Assembly: GCA_934277655.1 (NCBI GenBank) | Contig: CAKQVC010000159.1 | Coordinates: 1-5,528 of the forward strand | DNA length: 5,528 bases | Reading direction: 5' to 3' | Origin: an uncultured Clostridia bacterium | GTDB taxonomy: Bacteria > Bacillota > Clostridia > Peptostreptococcales > Anaerovoracaceae | Shown: one piece after another, positions 1 to 5,076 of the stretch | Layout: each line of letters starts with the position of its first letter | Numbering within the stretch: position 1 is the first letter of the stretch | Translations under genes and position numbers: made by a program | The notes under the pieces: generated by a model | The model's input: the letters and a program-made list of their open reading frames with translations, nothing else | Databases searched by the model: none | What the model was told of the DNA's origin: nothing

Positions 1-364
1 AGTCATAAGTCTTCATTTTTAACAGCCTTGCATGAAGTTCCGCATCCTCCATTATTTCCTGTGCCAGCTTAGTTGCCTTCAAGGTTATATCATCGGTTTC
101 TACCAGGTAATCCGCCTGTTTCTTTGCTTCACGGATGATTCTTTCGTACTCTGCTTTTGCATCCGCAATGATCCGGTCTCTTTCGTCACGGATCCATTTT
201 GCCTGCTGAACATCATCAGGGAGTGCCAGCCTGATTTCTCTTACAATATTGAAAACATCTTCTGCTTCCAGCATGATCTTACTTGTAAGTGGTACATTTG
301 TCGCTGCATCAACAATGTCCTCCAGCTCTTCCAGGAGCTCCATTACTTTCATTGTATCTTCCAT
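1..364 (-). CDS. Coiled-coil 'ATPase'-annotated protein, N-terminal part (truncated by window edge)
   Basis: My own reverse-strand reading gives an open frame of 121 codons from an ATG at 362-364 running off the left edge, so the C-terminus is missing. The protein begins MEDTMKVMELLEELEDIVDA and is highly charged and probably helical. The stretch around residues 57-85 is rich in Lys, Glu, Arg and Ala (IRDERDRIIADAKAEYERII), typical of a coiled coil resembling V-type ATPase stalk or DivIVA-like helices. No Walker motif is visible in this part. Proteins of this kind follow coaD in many Clostridia and are often annotated simply 'ATPase'; their function is not established. The start codon overlaps the coaD stop as TAATG, and an AAGGGAG Shine-Dalgarno lies inside the coaD 3' end, which suggests translational coupling. 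That it is a gene is well supported; its function is not known. Confidence 0.82.
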   Translation of the reverse strand, partial: MEDTMKVMELLEELEDIVDAATNVPLTSKIMLEAEDVFNIVREIRLALPDDVQQAKWIRDERDRIIADAKAEYERIIREAKKQADYLVETDDITLKATKLAQEIMEDAELHARLLKMKTYD

Positions 365-849
365 TATTTTTTATTTCTCCCTTTCATGATTTCTAGAATA
401 TACGGCGGTACCAGCATGCTTCCGTCGCCTCCCAGCGAAATGACCTGTTTCGCCATGGTAGAACTGATAAATGCATGCCTTGAATCTGAAATTAAAAAAA
501 CAGTTTCTACATTATCATTATATAAATGCCGATGAAGCTCTGCCATCTGCTGCTCCGAATCAAAATCAGCCATTCCTCTGAGCCCCCTTACGACAACATT
601 GAACCTGTTATTGTTAACATAATCTGCAAGCAGCCCATCACACATACTTACTTTCACGTTTGGAAGATGTTCTGTTACTTTCCCGATCATCTCCATCCGC
701 TCTTCAAACGTAAATAACGACTTTTTTTCAAGATTGACTACAACGCCGACCGTTACTTCATCAAATATTTTAGCTGCTCTTTCTATGATATCCAGATGTC
801 CAAGTGTAAGTGGATCAAAAGAGCCTGCATACAATGCTTTTGTTTTCAT
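364..849 (-). CDS. coaD: Phosphopantetheine adenylyltransferase
   Basis: CoaD transfers AMP from ATP to 4'-phosphopantetheine, giving dephospho-CoA and pyrophosphate, the penultimate step of cytosolic coenzyme A synthesis. The 161-residue product has the usual length for the family. Visible signatures are the nucleotidyltransferase motif GSFDPLTLGH at residues 9-18 (the T/HxGH site), the RGLRG segment at 88-92 followed by ADFDSEQQMAELHR, and the C-terminal ISSTMAK at 128-134 corresponding to the ISSSxVK nucleotide-binding motif. An SD sequence GGAGG lies a few bases before the ATG, which supports this start. It lies 61 bases downstream of rsmD and has its own sigma-A-like promoter (886-914). 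The rsmD-coaD pairing is very common in Firmicutes. The downstream gene starts within its stop codon. Confidence 0.97.
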   Translation of the reverse strand: MKTKALYAGSFDPLTLGHLDIIERAAKIFDEVTVGVVVNLEKKSLFTFEERMEMIGKVTEHLPNVKVSMCDGLLADYVNNNRFNVVVRGLRGMADFDSEQQMAELHRHLYNDNVETVFLISDSRHAFISSTMAKQVISLGGDGSMLVPPYILEIMKGRNKK

Positions 850-885
850 TGTGCCTCCAAAGCTGCCTTAAAATTCTTTCCCTTT

Positions 886-914
886 ATTCTATCACATGGA
901 CTTTCTTTTATCAA
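886..914 (-). promoter_or_regulatory. Sigma-A promoter for coaD, overlapping the rsmD stop codon
   Basis: On the minus strand there is TTGATA (909-914) followed after exactly 17 bases by TAGAAT (886-891). A TG dinucleotide one base before the -10 makes it an extended -10 element. The -35 hexamer shares bases with the rsmD stop codon TGA (911-913). A start about 7 bases downstream would leave a leader of roughly 30 bases before coaD, carrying its GGAGG site. Both hexamers are 5/6 matches to consensus. This would let coaD and the following gene be transcribed independently of the long rsmD leader. Confidence 0.7.
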
Positions 915-1456
915 CCATAAATAGTAACGGCAATCGTTCCGTAATTACGGTCGCGCAACTTAACAAATCCTTCGATCTCATCCGCAAATACATCTCTCTC
1001 ATTATGTTCTGCAACGATAATTCCCTCATCAGCCAGAATATCCAGTTCTCTGATCATCTGAAAACACTTCGCATAAAGTCCTTCTTTATATGGAGGATCT
1101 AAAAAGAAAACATCTACTTTTTCTCCTCGCTCAGCCAGACGATTCAGGACTTTCTCAAAATCTCCTGGAATCACTATGGACCATTCCTGTGCTCTGCACA
1201 TTTCGATGTTCCGTTTTGTCAGAGCAATGCTGGCTCTGGAATTATCCCCGAAATAACATTTCGCCGCACCTCTGGAAAGTGCTTCGAGTCCAAGATTGCC
1301 TGTTCCACTGAACAGATCTACGCAGACGGCATCGTATAAATTGCCTGAAATCATGGAAAAAATTGCTTCTTTTACTTTTTCTGTCGTTGGTCTTATCTGA
1401 TCGTTTTCCGGCATTTCCAGCCGTCTTCCTTTAAAATCTCCGGTTATGATTCTCAT
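911..1456 (-). CDS. rsmD: 16S rRNA (guanine(966)-N(2))-methyltransferase RsmD
   Basis: RsmD uses S-adenosylmethionine to methylate N2 of G966 (E. coli numbering) in 16S rRNA during 30S assembly. The 181-residue protein has the family N-terminus MRIITGDFKGRRLE followed by RPTTEKVKEAIFSM. The SAM-binding motif I, DLFSGTGNLGLEAL, is at residues 47-60, and the catalytic motif IV DPPY is at 120-123, typical of amino-group methyltransferases. The length is normal and no frameshift is seen. The SD is AGAGGA, about 10 bases before the ATG, a somewhat long spacing. The gene is preceded by a 487-bp non-coding region full of repeats and followed by coaD. Transcription probably starts at one or both extended -10 boxes near 1781 and 1865, which would give an unusually long 5' leader. 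Confidence 0.96.
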   Translation of the reverse strand: MRIITGDFKGRRLEMPENDQIRPTTEKVKEAIFSMISGNLYDAVCVDLFSGTGNLGLEALSRGAAKCYFGDNSRASIALTKRNIEMCRAQEWSIVIPGDFEKVLNRLAERGEKVDVFFLDPPYKEGLYAKCFQMIRELDILADEGIIVAEHNERDVFADEIEGFVKLRDRNYGTIAVTIYG

Positions 1457-1511
1457 TCGTTGTTTGTCCTCTCTTATATATATTAACTTATATTGTTTCC
1501 ATCTATTTTGC

Positions 1512-1542
1512 CATCAGCTCTGCGCTCGCTACCGCTCCGCAG
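1512..1542. repeat. 31-bp direct repeat, copy 1 (hairpin-forming)
   Basis: This stretch starts CATCAGCTCTGCGCTC and ends CTACCGCTCCGCAG. It is identical over 31 bases to 1734-1764. Each copy also folds on itself: CTGCG and CGCAG at the two ends of its last 23 bases are complementary around a 13-base interior. The flanking bases differ between copies, so the repeat boundaries are sharp. This copy is the one closest to rsmD, about 55 bases from its start codon. Confidence 0.9.
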
Positions 1543-1548
1543 GCCGTA

Positions 1549-1576
1549 GAGTGCCACGCACTGAAGTGCTGCACTC
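1549..1576. other. Nested hairpin in the rsmD leader
   Basis: The outer arms GAGTGC (1549-1554) and GCACTC (1571-1576) are perfect complements. Inside them GCAC (1558-1561) and GTGC (1566-1569) form a second stem around the loop TGAA. No T-run follows on either strand, so it is not an intrinsic terminator. It would fold equally in RNA from either strand. Any function is unknown. Confidence 0.6.
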
Positions 1577-1642
1577 CTGACATGAGACCTGCCTTGCTTC
1601 TGTTTTCGGCTTTGCCTCGACAATCAGCGGGCTAGGACTTCA

Positions 1643-1655
1643 TCGCTGTGACAAG
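1643..1655. repeat. 13-bp direct repeat TCGCTGTGACAAG, copy 1
   Basis: Identical to 1765-1777. Similarity continues with small gaps: here GAACCATT follows, while the second copy continues AACATT. In copy 2 the 13-mer directly abuts the 31-bp repeat. Here, roughly 100 bases of other sequence separate it from the 31-bp repeat on the rsmD side. This suggests two versions of one larger unit, one with extra internal sequence. Confidence 0.75.
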
Positions 1656-1733
1656 GAACCATTCGTCCGGTCGCTGAGCGGCTCTGTCTGCGCTTTCAGC
1701 TCGCCAATCGCCTTCGCTCGGACATCTGTCTTT

Positions 1734-1764
1734 CATCAGCTCTGCGCTCGCTACCGCTCCGCAG
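1734..1764. repeat. 31-bp direct repeat, copy 2 (hairpin-forming)
   Basis: Perfect second copy of 1512-1542, starting 222 bases further right. It is joined without a gap to the 13-mer TCGCTGTGACAAG (1765-1777), so on the minus strand the order is extended -10 box, 13-mer, then 31-mer. Perfect identity over 31 non-coding bases implies recent duplication or a constrained element. Confidence 0.9.
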
Positions 1765-1790
1765 TCGCTGTGACAAGAACATTATACCAC
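1765..1790. repeat. 13-mer copy 2 fused to AGAACATTATACCAC repeat
   Basis: The first 13 bases repeat 1643-1655. The adjoining AGAACATTATACCAC (1776-1790) recurs at 1859-1874 with a single inserted C. The 83 bases between these two copies contain CGTGA-type palindromic sequence near 1802-1815 and the AATGGTTCT arm at 1819-1827, which is the inverse of 1859-1867. Such short direct repeats around a segment can arise from insertion or slipped-strand duplication. Confidence 0.7.
1781..1789 (-). promoter_or_regulatory. Extended -10 element (TGGTATAAT) directed at rsmD, proximal copy
   Basis: The minus strand reads TGG TATAAT, a perfect extended -10 (TGnTATAAT). No -35 resembling TTGACA is found 16-18 bases upstream, but strong extended -10 promoters can work without one. 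Transcription from here would run through both 31-bp repeats before rsmD. The box lies within sequence that is itself duplicated at 1865-1873. Confidence 0.4.
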
Positions 1791-1864
1791 GCCCCAAATC
1801 TATCACACGCGTGATTCAATGGTTCTTACCTCACGGCAACGCCGCATCTATAATCGATAGAACC

Positions 1865-1893
1865 ATTATACCACACTTTTTTTTACAGGAAAA
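1865..1893 (-). promoter_or_regulatory. Extended -10 promoter (TGGTATAAT) directed at rsmD, distal copy
   Basis: TATAAT occupies 1865-1870 with TGG before it at 1871-1873, again a perfect extended -10 on the minus strand. Seventeen bases upstream lies TTTTCC (1888-1893), a weak 3/6 -35 match that coincides with the T-run of the SASP terminator. It sits immediately downstream of that terminator, the natural place for the rsmD operon promoter. It would give a leader of nearly 400 bases. Confidence 0.5.
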
Positions 1894-1919
1894 GACCTTG
1901 CAGGTGTCTGCAAGGTCTT
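1888..1919 (-). terminator. Intrinsic terminator of the SASP gene
   Basis: AAGACCTTGCAG (1892-1903) and CTGCAAGGTCTT (1908-1919) are perfect 12-base complements around a 4-base loop. On the minus strand the 3' arm runs into TTTT and then CC, a short but usable U-tract. The stem begins about 25 bases after the SASP stop codon. On the plus strand the stem is followed by CTCTTACGTTTTT, so some bidirectional activity is possible, but no plus-strand gene needs it. Confidence 0.72.
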
Positions 1920-1943
1920 CTCTTACGTTTTTAATTGTACCTA

Positions 1944-2144
1944 TTATTTACCGGATAACTGTTTTTCAGCCATTTCAACTAATTTCTTAGTCATATAGCC
2001 GCCCACATACCCGTTCTGTCTGGCAGTGAGGTTGCCCTTGTCTGCCTGTTCATAGTTGGATAAGCCAAGTTCGTTGGCTACCTCGGTTTTCAAACTTTTT
2101 AATGCCGGCTTGGCACTTGTGTTCATCTTATCTTGTAAAGACAT
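1944..2144 (-). CDS. Alpha/beta-type small acid-soluble spore protein (SASP)
   Basis: SASPs coat DNA in the dormant spore core, hold it in an A-like form that resists UV and heat damage, and are degraded at germination as an amino-acid source. The 66-residue product has both family signatures. The germination-protease site TEVANELGL is at residues 20-28, with cleavage expected between Glu21 and Val22. The C-terminal half carries KGNLTARQNGYVGGYMTKKL at 36-55, matching the conserved GxVGGxMxK core. The SD AGGAGGTG is 5 bases from the ATG, a strong site. The gene stands between recG and rsmD with its own terminator, suggesting a monocistronic, forespore-specific transcript (sigma-G in relatives). 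Which ssp paralogue it is cannot be told from sequence, so no symbol is given. Confidence 0.96.
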   Translation of the reverse strand: MSLQDKMNTSAKPALKSLKTEVANELGLSNYEQADKGNLTARQNGYVGGYMTKKLVEMAEKQLSGK

Positions 2145-2188
2145 TTTTTCACCTCCTGTTACATTACTAGTTTGGCAGAAACATCGCC

Positions 2189-2219
2189 GGTTATGTTATG
2201 TAATAATTGGAGATATTGG
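2189..2219 (-). promoter_or_regulatory. Possible sigma-G-type promoter for the SASP gene (weak)
   Basis: On the minus strand CCAATA (2214-2219) is followed after 18 bases by CATAACC (2189-2195). Forespore sigma-G promoters have -35 elements like TGAATA and -10 elements starting CAT, so the match is partial. The rest of the 166-bp recG-SASP gap shows no better candidate and no clear recG terminator. The call rests mainly on the family expectation that SASP genes use sigma-G. Confidence 0.25.
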
Positions 2220-2310
2220 TCCCGTCTGGCAATTGACCGCCGGATGTCTTTTTTCACTGTGCAAAATCTTTCGTTTCCGTTTTTCTTTTTGCCGGAGTTT
2301 TCAGTGATTT

Positions 2311-4356
2311 TCAAAGTCTCAGCTGGATCTTTTCGCCGAACATCCTTTTTACTTTCATTTTTAAAATGCTGTTTTCCGGTTTGATCAGCTGCGGATCCTC
2401 CTCAATGACCTTTTTTGCGGCTTCGCTGACCTTATCCAGAATATCTGCATTTTTTACAAGATCGCTGATGTGCAACTCCGGCAGACCATGCTGCCGTGTG
2501 CCGAAAAGTTCTCCCGGTCCGCGCAGTTTTAAGTCTTCTTCTGCAATGTCAAATCCATTTTCCGTTCTGCACATGATCTCATTCCGCTTCTGCGCCGTTT
2601 TACTATCACTTCCGGATATTAAAATGCAGTAAGACTGGCTGGCACCTCTTCCGACTCGTCCTCGTAATTGATGCAACTGTGCCAGACCGAACCTCTCGCT
2701 GTTTTCGATGACCATGACACTGGCATTTCCCACATCAATCCCGACTTCGATCACAACTGTGGATACCAGAATATCCGTCTGTCCCTGAACAAACCCTTCC
2801 ATGACCGCATCTTTTTCCTGCTGCTTCATAGCCCCATGCACCAGACTGATGCGAAGGTTTGGATAACGCAGTTTCAGCTCCTCATAAATTTCTTCTGCAG
2901 ATCTGCAGTCGATGACTTCCGACTCCTCAATCAGAGGTGCGACTACATAAGCCTGTCTGCCTTCTTTTACCTGTGCTTCTACGAAATCATAAATCTTCGG
3001 CCGGGCATCTTCATAGCGAAGAAACGTCCGGATCGGCTTGCGTCCTGCTGGAAGTGTATCAATAACCGAAATATCCAGATCTCCATACAGGATGACAGCC
3101 AGCGTCCGTGGGATCGGGGTAGCTGTCATAACCAGTACATTCGGGTTTTCTCCCTTTGATGCCAGAAGCTCTCTCTGATTGACACCGAAACGATGCTGCT
3201 CATCAGTAACAACAAGACCAAGATTATGAAAAAGAACATCCGGCTGGATCACTGCATGAGTTCCTACCAAGATCTGCAGACTGCCGTTTTGAAGATTTTC
3301 CAGGATTTCTCTTCTTTCCTTGGTTTTCGTACTACTGCACAGAAGTTCCACCCGGATTCCGAAAGGTTCGAATGCTCGTTTCAAGGTGGCAAGATGCTGT
3401 TTGGCAAGGAGTTCTGTCGGTGCCATCATAACAGCCTGATATCCGCTTTTTACCATTTTATACATGGCAAGCTCTGCGACCACGGTTTTTCCGGAGCCGA
3501 CATCGCCCTGCACCAATCGGTTCATCGGCCGCTTGGACACAAGATCCTGCTCAATCTGGCGGAATGATCGGCTTTGTCCTTCCGTCAGTTCAAAAGGCAG
3601 CCTGGAAAGGAACGGCTCTACTGATACGGATTCATCTGCTGCCGCACCGTTTTTCCTGTCACTCATTCCGTTTTTTATATAAAAAAGTCCGGTCTGCAGA
3701 ACCAGAAGTTCCTCGAAGATCAGGCGGTATCTGCCTGCCAGAACCTGATGCTCCCCCACCGGAAAATGAATGTTTTCAATTGCATATGACGGACTGCACA
3801 GTTTATATTCTTTCAAAATATTTTCCGGCAGCCATTCTTCGATCTGGCTTGCTGTGTCTTTAACGGCTAGCTGCCAGCTGCGCATATTTGCCTGGTTCAA
3901 GCCTTCTGTCAGCGGGTATACCGGAAGAATCCCACGCACATCGTTCTTGTCGCCTTTCATATGGAATTCCGGATGTGCCATCTGCAGTCTGCCATTGTTC
4001 TGGGTCAGCCTTCCAAACAGCGACAGCTCTTTTCCGTTCTTAAAGTAATCTGTAAGGTATTTTCCATTAAAAAAAAGCAGTTCCACGCTTCCACTGTCGT
4101 CTTCTGCAAGTACTTTAAGCAGTCTCTTGCGGCTGTAGGGATTGCCACCAATCTGCCGGGTTACTACTCTGACTGACAGAAGCACATCTCTCCCTAATGG
4201 TGCCTCACTGATCAAAACTGGTTTCCTTCGGTCTTCATATTTTCTCGGAAAGAAATAGAGCAGATCTTCCACTGTTTCGATATTCAGTTTTTTGAGCATC
4301 TCTACTCTTTTTTTTCCAACCCCTTTCAGATTGGCAACGCTATCTTGCAGGTTCAT
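2311..4356 (-). CDS. recG: ATP-dependent DNA helicase RecG
   Basis: RecG is a superfamily 2 double-strand DNA translocase that regresses stalled replication forks and branch-migrates Holliday junctions. At 681 residues it has the usual family length. The N-terminal wedge region starts with an HhH-like KGVGKKRVEMLKKLNI. Helicase motifs follow in order: Walker A GDVGSGKT (284-291), APTE (312-315), DEQHRFG box (385-391), TATPIPR (411-417), VSTVVIEVGIDV (531-542) and QLRGRVGRG (563-571). The C-terminal LRGPGELFGTRQHG (611-624) is the TRG motif that couples ATP hydrolysis to translocation. All key residues appear intact. The ATG lies inside the end of the upstream Asp23-like gene (17-base overlap) and its SD is weak (GAGAG), which suggests coupled translation. 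In B. subtilis recG lies a few genes downstream of the rpmB-yloU region, matching this context. Confidence 0.98.
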   Translation of the reverse strand: MNLQDSVANLKGVGKKRVEMLKKLNIETVEDLLYFFPRKYEDRRKPVLISEAPLGRDVLLSVRVVTRQIGGNPYSRKRLLKVLAEDDSGSVELLFFNGKYLTDYFKNGKELSLFGRLTQNNGRLQMAHPEFHMKGDKNDVRGILPVYPLTEGLNQANMRSWQLAVKDTASQIEEWLPENILKEYKLCSPSYAIENIHFPVGEHQVLAGRYRLIFEELLVLQTGLFYIKNGMSDRKNGAAADESVSVEPFLSRLPFELTEGQSRSFRQIEQDLVSKRPMNRLVQGDVGSGKTVVAELAMYKMVKSGYQAVMMAPTELLAKQHLATLKRAFEPFGIRVELLCSSTKTKERREILENLQNGSLQILVGTHAVIQPDVLFHNLGLVVTDEQHRFGVNQRELLASKGENPNVLVMTATPIPRTLAVILYGDLDISVIDTLPAGRKPIRTFLRYEDARPKIYDFVEAQVKEGRQAYVVAPLIEESEVIDCRSAEEIYEELKLRYPNLRISLVHGAMKQQEKDAVMEGFVQGQTDILVSTVVIEVGIDVGNASVMVIENSERFGLAQLHQLRGRVGRGASQSYCILISGSDSKTAQKRNEIMCRTENGFDIAEEDLKLRGPGELFGTRQHGLPELHISDLVKNADILDKVSEAAKKVIEEDPQLIKPENSILKMKVKRMFGEKIQLRL

Positions 4357-4750
4357 ATTCTCTCACAATCCTAATATTTCTTTCCGCCAGCTTCTTTGAC
4401 TTCACTCCGACGATATGAAGAACAACCTGCCCTTTTCCATCCGGAAACATAATCCGGAGTTCTCCTACCAGATAATCAAGAATGATCTGGCTCAACTGGC
4501 TGATGCTGGCACCAAACTGGCTAATGATATAAAATTCCAGGCAGATATTTTCGCCCTCTTCCCAAATTTTAAGGTGTGGGATCAAATCTCCTGTTGATAT
4601 CTTCTGATTACTTCCGTTCAGTAATTTCCCCTTTTCTGATGCAAAAAAGGCTTTGTTATCAGCTCTGCTTACCGCCTTGATTACCAATTTCGCAAAAACA
4701 GCATCATTGAGTCTTATGGTACCTGAGGATTCTTTCTTTTCCAGTGACAT
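4340..4750 (-). CDS. Asp23/Gls24-family (YloU-like) envelope stress protein
   Basis: The 136-residue product matches the Asp23/Gls24 pattern. It has an N-terminal GTIRLNDAVFAKLVIKAVS (residues 10-28), a central LKIWEEGENICLEFYIISQFG (60-80) with the conserved Gly before ASISQLSQIILDYL, and a closing VVLHIVGVKS. Family members are membrane-associated or cytosolic proteins linked to cell-envelope homeostasis; their biochemical role is unclear. The protein is divergent, and its first half carries an extra polar stretch (about 38-57) compared with B. subtilis YloU (about 120 residues). A GTG at 4751-4753 directly precedes the ATG. The ATG at 4748-4750 is preferred because it lies 7 bases from AAGGAG, while the GTG lies only 4. 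The neighbours (rpmB upstream, recG downstream) support the family call. The DAK-type gene usually next to yloU is absent here. Confidence 0.85.
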   Translation of the reverse strand: MSLEKKESSGTIRLNDAVFAKLVIKAVSRADNKAFFASEKGKLLNGSNQKISTGDLIPHLKIWEEGENICLEFYIISQFGASISQLSQIILDYLVGELRIMFPDGKGQVVLHIVGVKSKKLAERNIRIVREYEPAR

Positions 4751-4825
4751 CACGTTTCTCCTTCCTGCACTATCCTTTTTGCTATTTTAAAATCAGAATA
4801 AAACATAATCGAATTTGATACTGTT

Positions 4826-4834
4826 ATTCTACCA
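4826..4834 (-). promoter_or_regulatory. Extended -10 promoter for the Asp23-like gene and recG
   Basis: The minus strand reads TGG TAGAAT (TAGAAT at 4826-4831), an extended -10 with one mismatch. The -35 position, 17 bases upstream, holds TATGAA and is poor. It is the best candidate in the 134-bp gap between the divergent genes and would give a leader of about 70 bases before the Asp23-like ATG. It overlaps the candidate plus-strand promoter at 4831-4859. Confidence 0.45.
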
Positions 4835-4859
4835 TAAACAAGCACATATTCATACTCTA
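4831..4859 (+). promoter_or_regulatory. Candidate sporulation (sigma-K/sigma-E-like) promoter for the small membrane protein
   Basis: CATACTCTA (4851-4859) fits the mother-cell sigma-K -10 pattern CATAnnnTA exactly. ACC (4831-4833) with a 17-base gap fits the short sigma-K -35 (AC). The -10 also resembles sigma-E elements (CATACAnT), but a sigma-E -35 is not well spaced. A start about 7 bases later would leave roughly 20 bases before the ATG, including the GGAG site. No good sigma-A promoter is seen here on the plus strand. These motifs are short and AT-rich, so chance matches are possible. Confidence 0.38.
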
Positions 4860-4887
4860 ATTCATAAAATAAAGTGGAGTGTAGAAT

Positions 4888-5076
4888 ATGAGTAATAACT
4901 GTCATCCACGAAAAAAGAAATGTTTGCAATTATGTAAAGAAACCCGGGATATCGGCTTTGTGCTTCTGGTTTTCGGTGCAGTCACGATCTGTGCGTTTTT
5001 CCTCCCTCCGAAAGCATGGCTGATTCTCCTAGGGCTAATTCTGATCATATGCGGATTTACGCTTATGAAAAAATGA
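4888..5076 (+). CDS. Small two-helix membrane protein, unknown function
   Basis: This 62-residue protein is not recognised as a named family. The N-terminus (1-20) is hydrophilic and basic with three cysteines (5, 12, 16), a His and the run PRKKK. Two hydrophobic segments follow, about 22-39 and 43-60, separated by a tight PPK turn, and the protein ends in KK. This suggests a helical hairpin in the membrane with both ends probably on the cytoplasmic, positively charged side. GGAG lies 8 bases before the ATG and supports the start. It is the only plus-strand gene, divergent from the Asp23-like gene and convergent with rpmB, whose terminator stem begins within this gene's stop codon. The candidate promoter resembles mother-cell sporulation promoters, so a sporulation role is possible but only inferred. 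The transmembrane pattern, SD and promoter make it more likely a gene than chance. Confidence 0.72.
   Translation: MSNNCHPRKKKCLQLCKETRDIGFVLLVFGAVTICAFFLPPKAWLILLGLILIICGFTLMKK

Larger units (their letters stand above)
1457..1943. other. Repeat-rich, GC-rich non-coding region between the SASP gene and rsmD
   Basis: No convincing gene lies in these 487 bases on either strand. By direct count, bases 1501-1800 average about 57% G+C, whereas 1441-1500, the AT-rich rsmD-proximal end, has 30%. The region holds the SASP terminator (1888-1919), two near-identical extended -10 boxes (1781-1789 and 1865-1873), a perfect 31-bp direct repeat (1512-1542 and 1734-1764), a second direct repeat (1643-1655 and 1765-1777), an inverted pair AATGGTTCT (1819-1827) / AGAACCATT (1859-1867) and a nested hairpin (1549-1576). 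It looks like an intergenic repetitive element that has been inserted or amplified here. If the extended -10 boxes are active, it becomes a structured leader of some 300-400 bases upstream of rsmD. I do not recognise it as a known ncRNA or riboswitch. Confidence 0.7.

Noticed and set aside
32..535. 167-codon plus-strand ORF
   Set aside because: Antisense to coaD and the coiled-coil gene, Phe/Cys-rich shadow composition and no supporting start signals.
1512..1764. CRISPR array
   Set aside because: Only two copies of the repeat with a 191-base gap between them, no regular spacers and no cas genes.
1696..1782. 28-codon minus-strand ORF starting at the ATG within TATAATG and running through the 31-bp repeat
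   Set aside because: No Shine-Dalgarno sequence, an Arg/Ser-rich product driven by the GC-rich repeat, and a start overlapping a -10 box; most likely chance.
1776..1874. Insertion sequence or MITE with defined ends
   Set aside because: Short direct and inverted repeats are present, but no transposase and no clean pairing of terminal inverted repeats with target-site duplications could be established.
1457..1943. Riboswitch, T-box or tRNA in the rsmD leader
   Set aside because: No recognisable T-box sequence, aptamer core or tRNA cloverleaf was found; the hairpins do not match a known class I could name.
2145..2310. Terminator after recG
   Set aside because: Only weak partial complementarity (around GGCAATTGACC) and no stem followed by a U-run.
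2668..3159. 163-codon plus-strand ORF inside recG
   Set aside because: Opposite strand of a fully intact, motif-complete RecG; composition is that of a shadow frame.
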